NCBI GenBank assembly: GCA_007120055.1 | Contig: SKOL01000183.1 | Span: 1 to 5,363 of the forward strand | Reading direction: 5' to 3' | Origin: Anaerobacillus sp. | Lineage (GTDB): Bacteria > Bacillota > Bacilli > Bacillales_H > Anaerobacillaceae | DNA length: 5,363 nt | Shown: positions 1 through 5,363 of the stretch, piece by piece | Layout: the number at the start of each line of letters is the position of its first letter | Position numbering within the stretch: the stretch's first letter is position 1 | Translations under genes and position numbers: made by a program | The notes under the pieces: model-generated | What the model was told of the DNA's origin: nothing | Databases searched by the model: none | Seen by the model: only the letters and a program-made list of their open reading frames with translations

Positions 1-255
1 ATGCGAAGTGAACTGAAGTCACTATCTAATGAAGTAGGTACTTTGTCGTCAAATCAAATCGAGATGAAAGATGATATAAAAACATTACTTATGAAAGTAC
101 AAGAACATCATATTGAAAGTATAAATTCAGATGATTTCATATTAAAATCTCTTCAAGAATTGAAAGAAAGTGTTCGTTTCATTAATCATCGACAAGCTGA
201 TGCTGAACTTGAGATCCATAATATAAAGAAATTAAAACAGTTTGAAGGACAATAA
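1..255 (+). CDS. C-terminal part (or all) of a small coiled-coil protein of unknown function
   Basis: The frame is open from the first base of the window to a TAA at 253-255, giving 84 visible residues. An ATG sits exactly at base 1, but no upstream sequence is available to test for a ribosome binding site, so the protein may well begin earlier. The sequence is highly charged and predicted helical, with leucine/isoleucine spacing in residues 1-35 and again in about 40-80 that suggests two coiled-coil segments. No enzymatic motif, signal peptide or membrane segment is visible. Short coiled-coil proteins of this style, with repeated blocks of the type LxxLSxEVGxLxxNQ, are common in Bacillaceae and usually annotated as hypothetical; that resemblance is recalled, not searched. 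No function is proposed. It is separated from the next gene by more than 430 bases and a terminator, so it is not in an operon with it. Confidence 0.75.
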   Translation: MRSELKSLSNEVGTLSSNQIEMKDDIKTLLMKVQEHHIESINSDDFILKSLQELKESVRFINHRQADAELEIHNIKKLKQFEGQ

Positions 256-378
256 TTTAGCTTTTGAAAATATGCCCTCACCCGTCAGCACAACAGTTCC
301 TTTTATTCCTAAGTTTAATAATTTAGATGGGTTTCAATAAGTGCCCTTTTGCTTCAACAGAGTAAATATACTGACATC

Positions 379-410
379 AACTTTACTATTCCGAGTAGTA
401 AGGTTTTTTT
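379..410 (+). terminator. Rho-independent terminator
   Basis: The arm at 379-389 (AACTTTACTAT) pairs with 395-405 (GTAGTAAGGTT), including two G-U pairs, around a five-base loop TCCGA. The outermost two pairs use the beginning of a run of seven T at 404-410. It points rightward and lies about 125 bases after the stop of the coiled-coil gene. It therefore either ends that gene's transcript with a long 3' tail or ends another short transcript in between. The stem is AT-rich, so it is moderate rather than strong. Confidence 0.6.
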
Positions 411-545
411 GTTTCATGTAAAAAGTAGCTTACTATCCCTCTCAAGATTTTTTAACAATGGCACTTCATCTTATCTGTCTAATAATATTACATAACATAC
501 TAGAAAATATGGGCACAATAAATACAAATTTATGGTAAAAAACAC

Positions 546-574
546 TTTACAAAACAAAAAGAATGTATTACGAT
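546..574 (+). promoter_or_regulatory. Candidate SigA-type promoter for the TetR-SDR operon
   Basis: TTTACA at 546-551 (five of six matches to TTGACA) is followed after 17 bases by TACGAT at 569-574 (four of six matches to TATAAT). Transcription would start near 581, giving a leader of about 110 bases that includes the tandem repeat and the hairpin cluster. It is the best spaced pair in the interval, but in such AT-rich DNA chance matches are common. Confidence 0.4.
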
Positions 575-575
575 T

Positions 576-600
576 GATATATAACAAAAGATATATAACA
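576..600 (+). repeat. Perfect tandem 11-bp repeat, 14-bp period
   Basis: GATATATAACA occurs at 576-586 and again at 590-600, separated by AAA. The copies lie at the likely transcription start of the TetR gene. They could be a protein-binding site with a period of about 1.3 helical turns, or a chance AT-rich duplication. Nothing in the sequence decides between these. Confidence 0.6.
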
Positions 601-621
601 GATGATCTACTACAGCGGGAA

Positions 622-675
622 TGTCCACCCCTCGTGGACAAAATGCCGAAATGTCCACGAGGGGTGTCAGACACC
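622..675. repeat. GC-rich inverted-repeat cluster (REP-like hairpin) ahead of the TetR gene
   Basis: CACCCCTCGTGGACA at 626-640 and TGTCCACGAGGGGTG at 652-666 are perfect 15-bp inverted arms around an 11-base loop. Inside the left arm region, TGTCCAC (622-628) also pairs with GTGGACA (634-640). On the right, GGTGTC-A-GACACC (663-675) forms a near-perfect 13-bp palindrome sharing bases with the main arm. These foldings exclude each other. The cluster ends three bases before the AAGGAG of the TetR gene (679-684). It is far more GC-rich than its surroundings and has no T run, so it is not a standard terminator. It may be a dispersed REP-like element, the TetR operator (the 13-bp palindrome being the best candidate), or a leader hairpin affecting translation. 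The inverted repeat is certain; its role is inference. Confidence 0.85.
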
Positions 676-691
676 ATAAAGGAGAGAAATG

Positions 692-1267
692 ATGCCGCCG
701 AAAAAGAAGTTTTCCAAACAACAAATCGTTGACGCAGCTTTTGATATAGCAAGAACTGAAGGAATTGACAATATCACGATTAGAAAAGTGGCCGAAAAAT
801 TAGGAAGTTCGATCGCACCTATCTATGTAAACTTCAAGGATGTTGATGAACTTATAGAGGAGGTAGTAAATAAAATTTTTGCTGTCAGTCAAGAGCTTTT
901 ACAACAAGAAAATAGCGGGCGCCCTTTTCGAGATATCGGGGTCGCGAGTATTCGTTTTGCAAAAGATTATAGTGTTCTTTTTAAAGATTTAGTAATGAAC
1001 CAGAACAAATTTATTAAAAAAATAGAACAAGGAAGTAACAGCGATATGATCGAGCTTATGAAACAAGATTCAGACCTTAAAGGTTTTACAGATGAAGAAC
1101 TTCAAGAAATTTTACTAAAAATGAAAATCTTCCAAACAGGTCTTTCGATAATGGTTGCAAATGAGTTACTTCCAGACGAATTTAACGAGGAAAAGATGAT
1201 AGAGATACTTGAAACAACTGCTAATGACGTCGTTGCCGCTACCAGCCTTAATAAGAAACATGATTAA
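692..1267 (+). CDS. TetR/AcrR-family transcriptional regulator
   Basis: A 191-residue protein with the TetR layout: an N-terminal DNA-binding domain (about residues 7-54) and a longer helical ligand-binding and dimerisation domain. Residues 10-24 (QQIVDAAFDIARTEG) form the first helix. Residues 28-48, with the core ITIRKVAEKLGSS and the following IYVNF, form the helix-turn-helix and the conserved Y-x-x-F end. The C-terminal half (about 60-191) is variable, as usual, and does not reveal the ligand. Two ATGs are adjacent at 689 and 692. The AAGGAG at 679-684 lies seven bases before the second and only four before the first, so 692 is preferred. It is followed after 26 bases by a dehydrogenase gene with no promoter or terminator between, so the two are probably co-transcribed. 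The regulator probably represses its own operon, perhaps through the palindrome at 663-675. The family assignment is secure; target and ligand are inference. Confidence 0.93.
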   Translation: MPPKKKFSKQQIVDAAFDIARTEGIDNITIRKVAEKLGSSIAPIYVNFKDVDELIEEVVNKIFAVSQELLQQENSGRPFRDIGVASIRFAKDYSVLFKDLVMNQNKFIKKIEQGSNSDMIELMKQDSDLKGFTDEELQEILLKMKIFQTGLSIMVANELLPDEFNEEKMIEILETTANDVVAATSLNKKHD

Positions 1268-1293
1268 TTTTTTAAAATAGGGGATGAGTGAAA

Positions 1294-2295
1294 ATGAAAA
1301 AACGAACGGTGATTATTACTGGGGCAAATTCTGGGATTGGTAAAGCTGCTACGCTACAGTTTGCCAAAGAAGGTTACACGGTAATCATGGCATGTCGAAA
1401 TATCGAAAAGAGTGAGAGAGTTCAAAAGGGAATTATGGAGGAGACTCAAAACAGAAACGTCGAACTTATGAAACTTGATGCCTCATCATTTGAGTCAATC
1501 CATCAATTTTGCGAACAATTTAAAAAACGATATGAAACATTGGACATTTTAATTCATAATGCTGCTTATTTTAATCACGGTGCCAAATATTGTGTAAGTG
1601 AGGATGGAATTGAAATGACATTTGATACGAACGTCGTTGGACCTTACTTAATCACATATTTGCTTTTAGATCATCTAAAAAAGTCCGACGATGCGCGAAT
1701 TTTAAATGCGGGTAGTAACATTATTAAACACTTTTTTGACCCTAAGAAAAAAATTAAGTTTAGTAATTTACAAGGTGAAAATAACGATCCGAAATTTTCT
1801 GTATATAAAATGTATTGCCAATCAAAAATGGCGTTGATGCTGCTTACTTTTAAAATGGCAGTCGAATTCAAAAATCACCGCATTAAAGTAAACGCACTAC
1901 AAATTAATGGTGCCACGATGTCAAAAGAAACCCTTCAAAAAGTTACACTAGGGTACCGAATGATCGCAAGAGTACAAAACTTATTTTTACGTCCACCTAG
2001 CTATATGGCGAACAATTACTACGAAATTTGTACTTCCGATAGATTTAAAGCAACAACAGGGAAGCTATTTAATGATAAACTTGAGATTATGAAAGCTTCA
2101 CCACAGCAATCGCAAGGCTTTATTCAAGATATAAAGCAAGCAACCGGTTCGGACCTTTACCCATATTATGCCGATGATCAAACCATGACCAATGCAGTGT
2201 GGGAATTTTGCGAAAGGGTAACAGGGAAATCGATGGATGACCACCTAAACAGTACCAAAGAAATAGAAAGCGAGAACGTAGAAATAATAAAATAG
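1294..2295 (+). CDS. Short-chain dehydrogenase/reductase, retinol-dehydrogenase-like
   Basis: A 333-residue NAD(P)-dependent oxidoreductase with a Rossmann fold. The cofactor glycine motif TGANSGIG is at residues 9-16. R35 after the second strand (ACRN) suggests preference for NADP(H). HNAA at 88-91 replaces the usual NNAG. The catalytic tetrad is complete: N113 (TNVVG), S141 (NAGS), Y174 and K178 (YCQSK). The LQGE block at about 157-160 before the active-site Tyr, and the overall layout, match the animal-type retinol dehydrogenase/WWOX-like subgroup. The chain is longer than the classical 250-residue SDRs, with about 80 extra C-terminal residues rich in charged and aromatic residues. The substrate is probably a hydrophobic alcohol, aldehyde or ketone, but the sequence does not tell which. 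ATG 1294 is chosen because AGGGG at 1279-1283 lies ten bases upstream; an in-frame GTG at 1288 is only four bases from it. It follows the TetR gene in an apparent operon and ends at a clear terminator. Confidence 0.92.
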   Translation: MKKRTVIITGANSGIGKAATLQFAKEGYTVIMACRNIEKSERVQKGIMEETQNRNVELMKLDASSFESIHQFCEQFKKRYETLDILIHNAAYFNHGAKYCVSEDGIEMTFDTNVVGPYLITYLLLDHLKKSDDARILNAGSNIIKHFFDPKKKIKFSNLQGENNDPKFSVYKMYCQSKMALMLLTFKMAVEFKNHRIKVNALQINGATMSKETLQKVTLGYRMIARVQNLFLRPPSYMANNYYEICTSDRFKATTGKLFNDKLEIMKASPQQSQGFIQDIKQATGSDLYPYYADDQTMTNAVWEFCERVTGKSMDDHLNSTKEIESENVEIIK

Positions 2296-2311
2296 TATAA
2301 AGATATTTCAT

Positions 2312-2343
2312 AGATATATCCGCGACTTGGGTATGTCTTTTTT
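2312..2343 (+). terminator. Rho-independent terminator of the TetR-SDR operon
   Basis: AGATATATCC (2312-2321) pairs over ten positions with GGGTATGTCT (2329-2338), two of them G-U, around a seven-base loop GCGACTT. A run of six T follows at 2338-2343. It begins 16 bases after the dehydrogenase stop codon, in the right orientation to close the two-gene unit. Confidence 0.8.
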
Positions 2344-2420
2344 GTAGAAAGGTGGTTTGTTGGTTAGTGGCTAGTTAGGGTACTCGCCCGAATTTTCAGG
2401 TTAGGATGCTGGGGGTTGCG

Positions 2421-2647
2421 GCCATGCGGATTTTGTATGAAAAAGGCGGATGATTTCGCGAACGAGCCTCTGAGATTCGCTAGAAGGTGCTCCTGCGGTT
2501 ACTCGTCGCAAAGCAGCACGATGCCTATGCTTAGTAGATTGACATGATGTGATTGAGGTCAGTATCTTCACAGCGAAGAGAAGGAAGTCATCCGCCTTTT
2601 CCATATTAGATGCGACGGGAAATCGCCATGCGGATATTGTATAAAAT
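2421..2647. repeat. Repeat-bounded intergenic element with nested direct and inverted repeats
   Basis: Two imperfect direct copies beginning GCCATGCGGAT bound the block, at 2421-2443 and 2625-2647, matching at 20 of 23 positions. Nested inside is an imperfect inverted repeat of 22 bases (2436-2457 and 2584-2605), matching at 20 of 22 positions; its core AAAAGGCGGATGA is perfect over 13 bases. The 126 bases between the inverted arms have balanced base composition, unlike the AT-rich flanks. The arrangement resembles a small non-autonomous mobile element or a structured dispersed repeat of Bacillaceae genomes. I have the impression that its minus-strand translation (with ..HRHRAALRRVTAGAP..) recurs as spurious hypothetical proteins in that family, but this is memory and not a search. 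A small structured RNA is an alternative. No transposase or clear target-site duplication is visible. Confidence 0.6.
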
Positions 2648-2678
2648 TTCTTTGATTTATTAACAGAGTGTTTTCATA

Positions 2679-2706
2679 TTATCAATAAACAGAATTGTTA
2701 TACAAT
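2679..2706 (+). promoter_or_regulatory. Candidate promoter for the GNAT gene
   Basis: TTATCA at 2679-2684 (four of six consensus matches) and TACAAT at 2701-2706 (five of six) are spaced by 16 bases. Transcription would start near 2713 and give a leader of about 100 bases. The -10 lies inside a small palindrome, ATTGT-TAT-ACAAT (2694-2706), which could be an operator half-overlapping the promoter. A weaker alternative -10 is TAGAAT at 2738-2743. Confidence 0.4.
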
Positions 2707-2810
2707 AATTTCCTTAAATCATGTAAAATTGAATGGATAGAATATTTCGAACTACATAAAAGGGCAAACAATATCATTACGTATTAATTGAAAAATAAGG
2801 GGGAGATTCA

Positions 2811-3251
2811 ATGAATTCAATCATAACTGTAAAAAAAGATTATCTACTACAGTGCTCAGAACTTTATGTAAGTGTTTTTAACGCGGCACCTTGGAATGAC
2901 AAATGGACGGAAGAAACAGCTTATAAACGTTTAGAAGATATTTATAACTGTCCTAATTTTGAAGGCGTTTTATACGTTGAAAATGAAGACGTAAAAGGGG
3001 CGATTTTCGGGAATTATGAACAATTTTATGACGGAATTCATTACAATTTAAGAGAAATGTTTACGTCACCTGAATTACAAGGAAAAGGGATCGGCAGCAA
3101 GATGTTAAAATCATTAGAAGTTCGATTAAAAGAGGTCGGCGTTACTGAGGTTATGCTTTTTACAGGAAAAGGAGATATTACAAGTAAGTTTTACATTAAA
3201 AATGGATTTTCTGAATGGGACAGCCTCGCCATTATGGGAAAAGAAATTTAA
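2811..3251 (+). CDS. GNAT-family N-acetyltransferase
   Basis: A 146-residue single-domain protein of usual GNAT length. These enzymes transfer an acetyl group from acetyl-CoA to an amine on a small molecule, peptide or protein. The acetyl-CoA pyrophosphate-binding loop is clear as QGKGIG at residues 90-95, preceded by the strand REMFTSPEL (81-89) and followed by the helix SKMLKSLE. A C-terminal block with LFTGKGD, then FYIKNGF, corresponds to the last strand and the helix with the conserved Tyr. The N-terminal APWNDKWT (26-33) is a motif seen in a subset of Bacillaceae GNATs, some labelled aminoglycoside 6'-acetyltransferase-like; that label should not be read as resistance here. The start ATG is preceded by a strong AAGGGGGAG (2797-2805) at ideal spacing. 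The substrate is unknown. A methyltransferase gene follows after about 130 bases on the same strand; co-transcription is possible because no terminator is visible between them. Confidence 0.9.
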   Translation: MNSIITVKKDYLLQCSELYVSVFNAAPWNDKWTEETAYKRLEDIYNCPNFEGVLYVENEDVKGAIFGNYEQFYDGIHYNLREMFTSPELQGKGIGSKMLKSLEVRLKEVGVTEVMLFTGKGDITSKFYIKNGFSEWDSLAIMGKEI

Positions 3252-3322
3252 ACATTTATCAATATTAAGCTTTTTTAGAGAACTAGGAATACCAAAATAT
3301 ATCGTCATCAGAAATTCAATGT

Positions 3323-3349
3323 TTGCCAAATGCATAGAGGATGTATAAG
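3323..3349 (+). promoter_or_regulatory. Possible promoter for the methyltransferase-nagA pair
   Basis: TTGCCA at 3323-3328 (five of six consensus matches) and TATAAG at 3344-3349 (five of six) are separated by only 15 bases, shorter than the preferred 17. The start would fall near 3356, just ahead of the ribosome binding site at 3368. Transcription could equally continue from the GNAT gene upstream. Confidence 0.3.
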
Positions 3350-3381
3350 TAAATCAAAAGTTTAGTTAGGTGGGATTTAAA

Positions 3382-4149
3382 TTGTTGAGTTATTATAGTA
3401 AGCTATCATCACAAGTATATGATATTGATAAACCAATCGGTCATTCGTTTGGAGATGTGGAATATTATCTAGAACGACTTGCACCTATAAAAGAAGGGCG
3501 TATTTTAGAACCCGCAACAGGTACGGGACGTATTCTTATACCGCTTTTAGAAGCTGGGTTTCATGTGGAGGGATTTGATCTTTCTGAAGAAATGTTAAGT
3601 ATTTGTCGCACAAACTGTGAAAAAAGAGGGGTAAGTACAACTCTTTTCGAGGGTCGGATGGAGTCTTTTACATTAAATTCAAAGTATGATGCGATCATCG
3701 TTCCAACAGGAACATTTCTATTATTGCACGAGCGTGAACAGTCTATCGAAGCTCTAAAAAATTTTTACAAGCATCTCACTGATGGTGGGCGCCTAATTGT
3801 TGATCTTTTCTTACAAACAGATATTGCACTTAATCAAATCACAACGAAAACGTGGGAATTAGCAAATGGCGACATAATTACATTTGAAAATAAAACGGTC
3901 GAAGTGGACTATATTAATCAGTATACTGTTTCTCATGGACGTTACGAAAAATGGCGTAATGGTAACCTCATTCAAACCGAATTAGAGCGTTTTCCGTTAC
4001 GATGGTATGGAGTGGAAGAATTCAAAATGTTGCTAGAAAGCATCGGGTTTGACCAGGTCGTCATTTCTTCCGACTATAACTACGGACAGTATCCGGTAAA
4101 TAAAGAACAAACGATTACTTTTGAAGCAATTGCTAAAAAAAAGAGTTAA
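3382..4149 (+). CDS. Class I SAM-dependent methyltransferase
   Basis: A 255-residue cytosolic methyltransferase of the Rossmann-like class I type. Motif I is RILEPATGTGRI, with the glycine loop at residues 43-50 (EPATGTGR). The acidic residue closing strand 2 that would hold the ribose hydroxyls of SAM is D66 (GFDLSEEM). A further strand, YDAIIVPTGTFLLL, and the post-II block LTDGGRLIVDLFL follow in the expected order. The C-terminal third (about 150-255) has several aromatic residues and would form the substrate-specific part; the acceptor is unknown. AGGTGGGA at 3368-3375 is the ribosome binding site. A GTG at 3370 falls inside it and cannot sensibly be the start, so TTG at 3382 is chosen; TTG 3385 is also possible. 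The stop codon is one base before the nagA start, so the two genes are very probably co-transcribed and translationally coupled. Confidence 0.9.
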   Translation: MLSYYSKLSSQVYDIDKPIGHSFGDVEYYLERLAPIKEGRILEPATGTGRILIPLLEAGFHVEGFDLSEEMLSICRTNCEKRGVSTTLFEGRMESFTLNSKYDAIIVPTGTFLLLHEREQSIEALKNFYKHLTDGGRLIVDLFLQTDIALNQITTKTWELANGDIITFENKTVEVDYINQYTVSHGRYEKWRNGNLIQTELERFPLRWYGVEEFKMLLESIGFDQVVISSDYNYGQYPVNKEQTITFEAIAKKKS

Positions 4150-4150
4150 T

Positions 4151-5335
4151 ATGAATATGAAAGAATTGTTTATTACAAATATAAATATCATTACCGAAAC
4201 GACCACGATTCCGTCCGGTTTCCTACAAGTAAAAAACGGTAAAATCGTCCAAATTGGTCGTATGTCTGACTATCCTACCGAAACAGAGGTTGAACAATTT
4301 GAGTTTTCACCCCGTTTTACGTTAATTCCTGGAATGATTGATATTCACATTCATGGAGGGAACGGTTCAGATGTAATGGATGGTACTCATTCGGCGCTCG
4401 CGAATATAGCAAAATCGTTACCGAAAGAAGGGGTTACTAGTTTTTTAGCAACTACAATGACTCATCGTAGCGATAAAATTGAAACGACCTTAAAAAATAC
4501 TGCTTCTTACATGAAAAAACAAAGCCGTTGTGAGGCAGAAATTTTAGGCATCCATCTTGAAGGACCATTTATTTCACCCCATAAAGCTGGGGCTCAACCA
4601 AACAACTATATCCTCAAACCAAACGTTCAACTTTTTAAAAAATGGCAATCATTAGCAGAAGGAGCGATCAAAGTAGTAACGATGGCCCCAGAAGTAGAAA
4701 ATGGGATCGAGTTTATAAAGCATTTGAACGAACTTGGAGTTATTATTTCGATCGGTCATTCAGACGCAAGCTATCAGGATGTAGAACAAGCCATTAAGGT
4801 GGGCGCGACACATGTTACACATTTTTACAATGCAATGAGTGGAATGCACCACCGTGACCCTGGGGTTGTTGGAGCTGCATTAGCGAACGATCAATTATTT
4901 GTAGAGCTCATTGTCGATGGTATTCATGTACACCCTGAAATAGTTAAGCTCACCTATAAAGCGAAACAAGCCAATCAAGCCAATCAAATCCTCTTAATTA
5001 CCGATGCGATGAGAGCAACAGGACTAAAGGATGGTTGTTATGAATTGGGAGGGCAATCAGTCAACTTAATTGATGGACAGCCGCTATTAGCTGATGGCAC
5101 CTTAGCCGGTAGTACTTTGACGATGAACGAAGCTATTAAAAATATGATCTCCTATACAGGCTGTTCGCTTCAGGAAATCGTTGTCATGACATCTGAAAAT
5201 CCAGCCAAAAGGTTAAATGTTTTTCAGCGGAAAGGAAGTATTAAAGAAGGGAAAGATGCCGACCTTGTCGTGCTCAATGATCAAAAAGACGTCATAATGA
5301 CGGTTTGTCGAGGGGAAGTGACCTATTCGCTGTGA
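4151..5335 (+). CDS. nagA: N-acetylglucosamine-6-phosphate deacetylase
   Basis: A 394-residue enzyme of the amidohydrolase superfamily, the usual length for NagA. It hydrolyses GlcNAc-6-phosphate to glucosamine-6-phosphate and acetate in the cytosol, the first committed step in using N-acetylglucosamine from the medium or from recycled peptidoglycan. All family landmarks are visible: the metal-site H66-x-H68 (DIHIHGG), E137 (HLEGPF), H203 (IGHSDAS) and H224 (THFYNAM); the substrate-contact HHRDPG (233-238) and H259 (DGIHVHP); and the catalytic D285 (ITDAM). The C-terminal ENPAKRL and GSIKEGKDADLVVLN complete the small beta-sandwich domain. ATG 4151, one base after the methyltransferase stop, is chosen; ATG 4157 is an alternative, and the ribosome binding site (AAGAG at 4141-4145) is weak, which fits coupling to the upstream gene. 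The common partners nagB and nagR are not seen upstream; only 28 bases remain downstream, so they could lie just outside. Confidence 0.97.
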   Translation: MNMKELFITNINIITETTTIPSGFLQVKNGKIVQIGRMSDYPTETEVEQFEFSPRFTLIPGMIDIHIHGGNGSDVMDGTHSALANIAKSLPKEGVTSFLATTMTHRSDKIETTLKNTASYMKKQSRCEAEILGIHLEGPFISPHKAGAQPNNYILKPNVQLFKKWQSLAEGAIKVVTMAPEVENGIEFIKHLNELGVIISIGHSDASYQDVEQAIKVGATHVTHFYNAMSGMHHRDPGVVGAALANDQLFVELIVDGIHVHPEIVKLTYKAKQANQANQILLITDAMRATGLKDGCYELGGQSVNLIDGQPLLADGTLAGSTLTMNEAIKNMISYTGCSLQEIVVMTSENPAKRLNVFQRKGSIKEGKDADLVVLNDQKDVIMTVCRGEVTYSL

Positions 5336-5363
5336 CTGCTTCAATATTCACAAATTTGGAAGC

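Larger units (their letters stand above)
256..691. other. Non-coding interval between the coiled-coil gene and the TetR gene
   Basis: This stretch of 436 bases has no credible gene. Open frames across 471-752 (minus) and 532-732 (plus) lack ribosome binding sites and read through repeats and the start of the TetR gene. It holds a U-tailed terminator (379-410), a candidate promoter (546-574), a perfect tandem repeat (576-600) and a GC-rich inverted-repeat cluster (622-675), each listed separately. I see nothing recognisable in 256-378 and 411-545 beyond AT-rich spacer. Confidence 0.7.
2344..2810. other. Non-coding interval between the SDR terminator and the GNAT gene
   Basis: This stretch of 467 bases has no supportable gene. 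Its middle (about 2400-2640) is distinctly more GC-rich than either side and carries the repeat structure listed at 2421-2647. The remainder (2650-2810) is AT-rich and holds a candidate promoter and the leader of the acetyltransferase gene. An open minus-strand frame at 2401-2604 has no ribosome binding site ahead of its ATG, and that ATG lies inside an inverted-repeat arm. I treat it as an accident of the repeat. Confidence 0.65.

Noticed and set aside
256..345. Minus-strand stretch reading like LLNLGIKGTVVLTGEG
   Set aside because: It is short, bounded by a nearby stop, has no start signal and gives no family I can recognise. It is too weak to call a gene remnant.
471..752. Overlapping open frames on both strands upstream of and into the TetR gene
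   Set aside because: They cross the GC-rich hairpin, lack ribosome binding sites and overlap the start of a secure gene.
2401..2604. Minus-strand open frame of 67 codons
   Set aside because: It has no ribosome binding site ahead of its ATG, the ATG lies in an inverted-repeat arm, and the frame is open further upstream through the repeat. It is best explained as an open frame across a repeat element.
2811..5335. Idea that the acetyltransferase, methyltransferase and nagA form a new modification or antibiotic-type pathway
   Set aside because: The first gene is about 130 bases from the second, each is a common single-domain enzyme, and no carrier, synthase, transporter or precursor peptide is present. 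The neighbours give no support.
1..5363. CRISPR array, tRNA or rRNA genes, insertion sequence with transposase
   Set aside because: No regularly spaced repeats, no cloverleaf-like or ribosomal segments, and no transposase motifs were seen on either strand.

Overview
The window looks like chromosomal DNA from a low-GC, Gram-positive, spore-former-type bacterium of the Bacillaceae. The coding sequence is AT-rich, Shine-Dalgarno sequences are purine-rich and well placed, GTG and TTG starts are used, and U-tailed hairpin terminators are present. The NagA protein is a standard bacterial one with all its active-site residues. The genus cannot be fixed from this stretch.

Layout, left to right. (1) 1-255 holds the end of a small coiled-coil protein of unknown function, cut or starting exactly at the window edge. 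(2) 256-691 is non-coding. It carries a terminator (379-410), a candidate promoter (546-574), a tandem 11-bp repeat (576-600) and a striking GC-rich inverted-repeat cluster (622-675) just before the next ribosome binding site. (3) 692-2295 is a two-gene unit: a TetR-type repressor followed after 26 bases by a short-chain dehydrogenase of the retinol-dehydrogenase-like type, closed by a clear terminator (2312-2343). (4) 2344-2810 is non-coding. It contains a compositionally distinct repeat-like block of about 230 bases, with nested direct and inverted repeats, and then a candidate promoter. (5) 2811-5335 carries three genes on the same strand: a GNAT acetyltransferase, a class I SAM-dependent methyltransferase, and N-acetylglucosamine-6-phosphate deacetylase (nagA). 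The last two are separated by a single base and are probably translated together.

How the genes may work together. The TetR-SDR pair reads as a local regulator controlling one oxidoreductase for a small carbonyl or alcohol substrate that cannot be named. NagA feeds amino-sugar catabolism and cell-wall recycling by deacetylating GlcNAc-6-P. The methyltransferase and acetyltransferase ahead of it have no sequence-visible link to amino sugars.

No previously undescribed multi-gene system is evident. The parts most worth a second look are the two non-coding repeat structures at 622-675 and 2421-2647.
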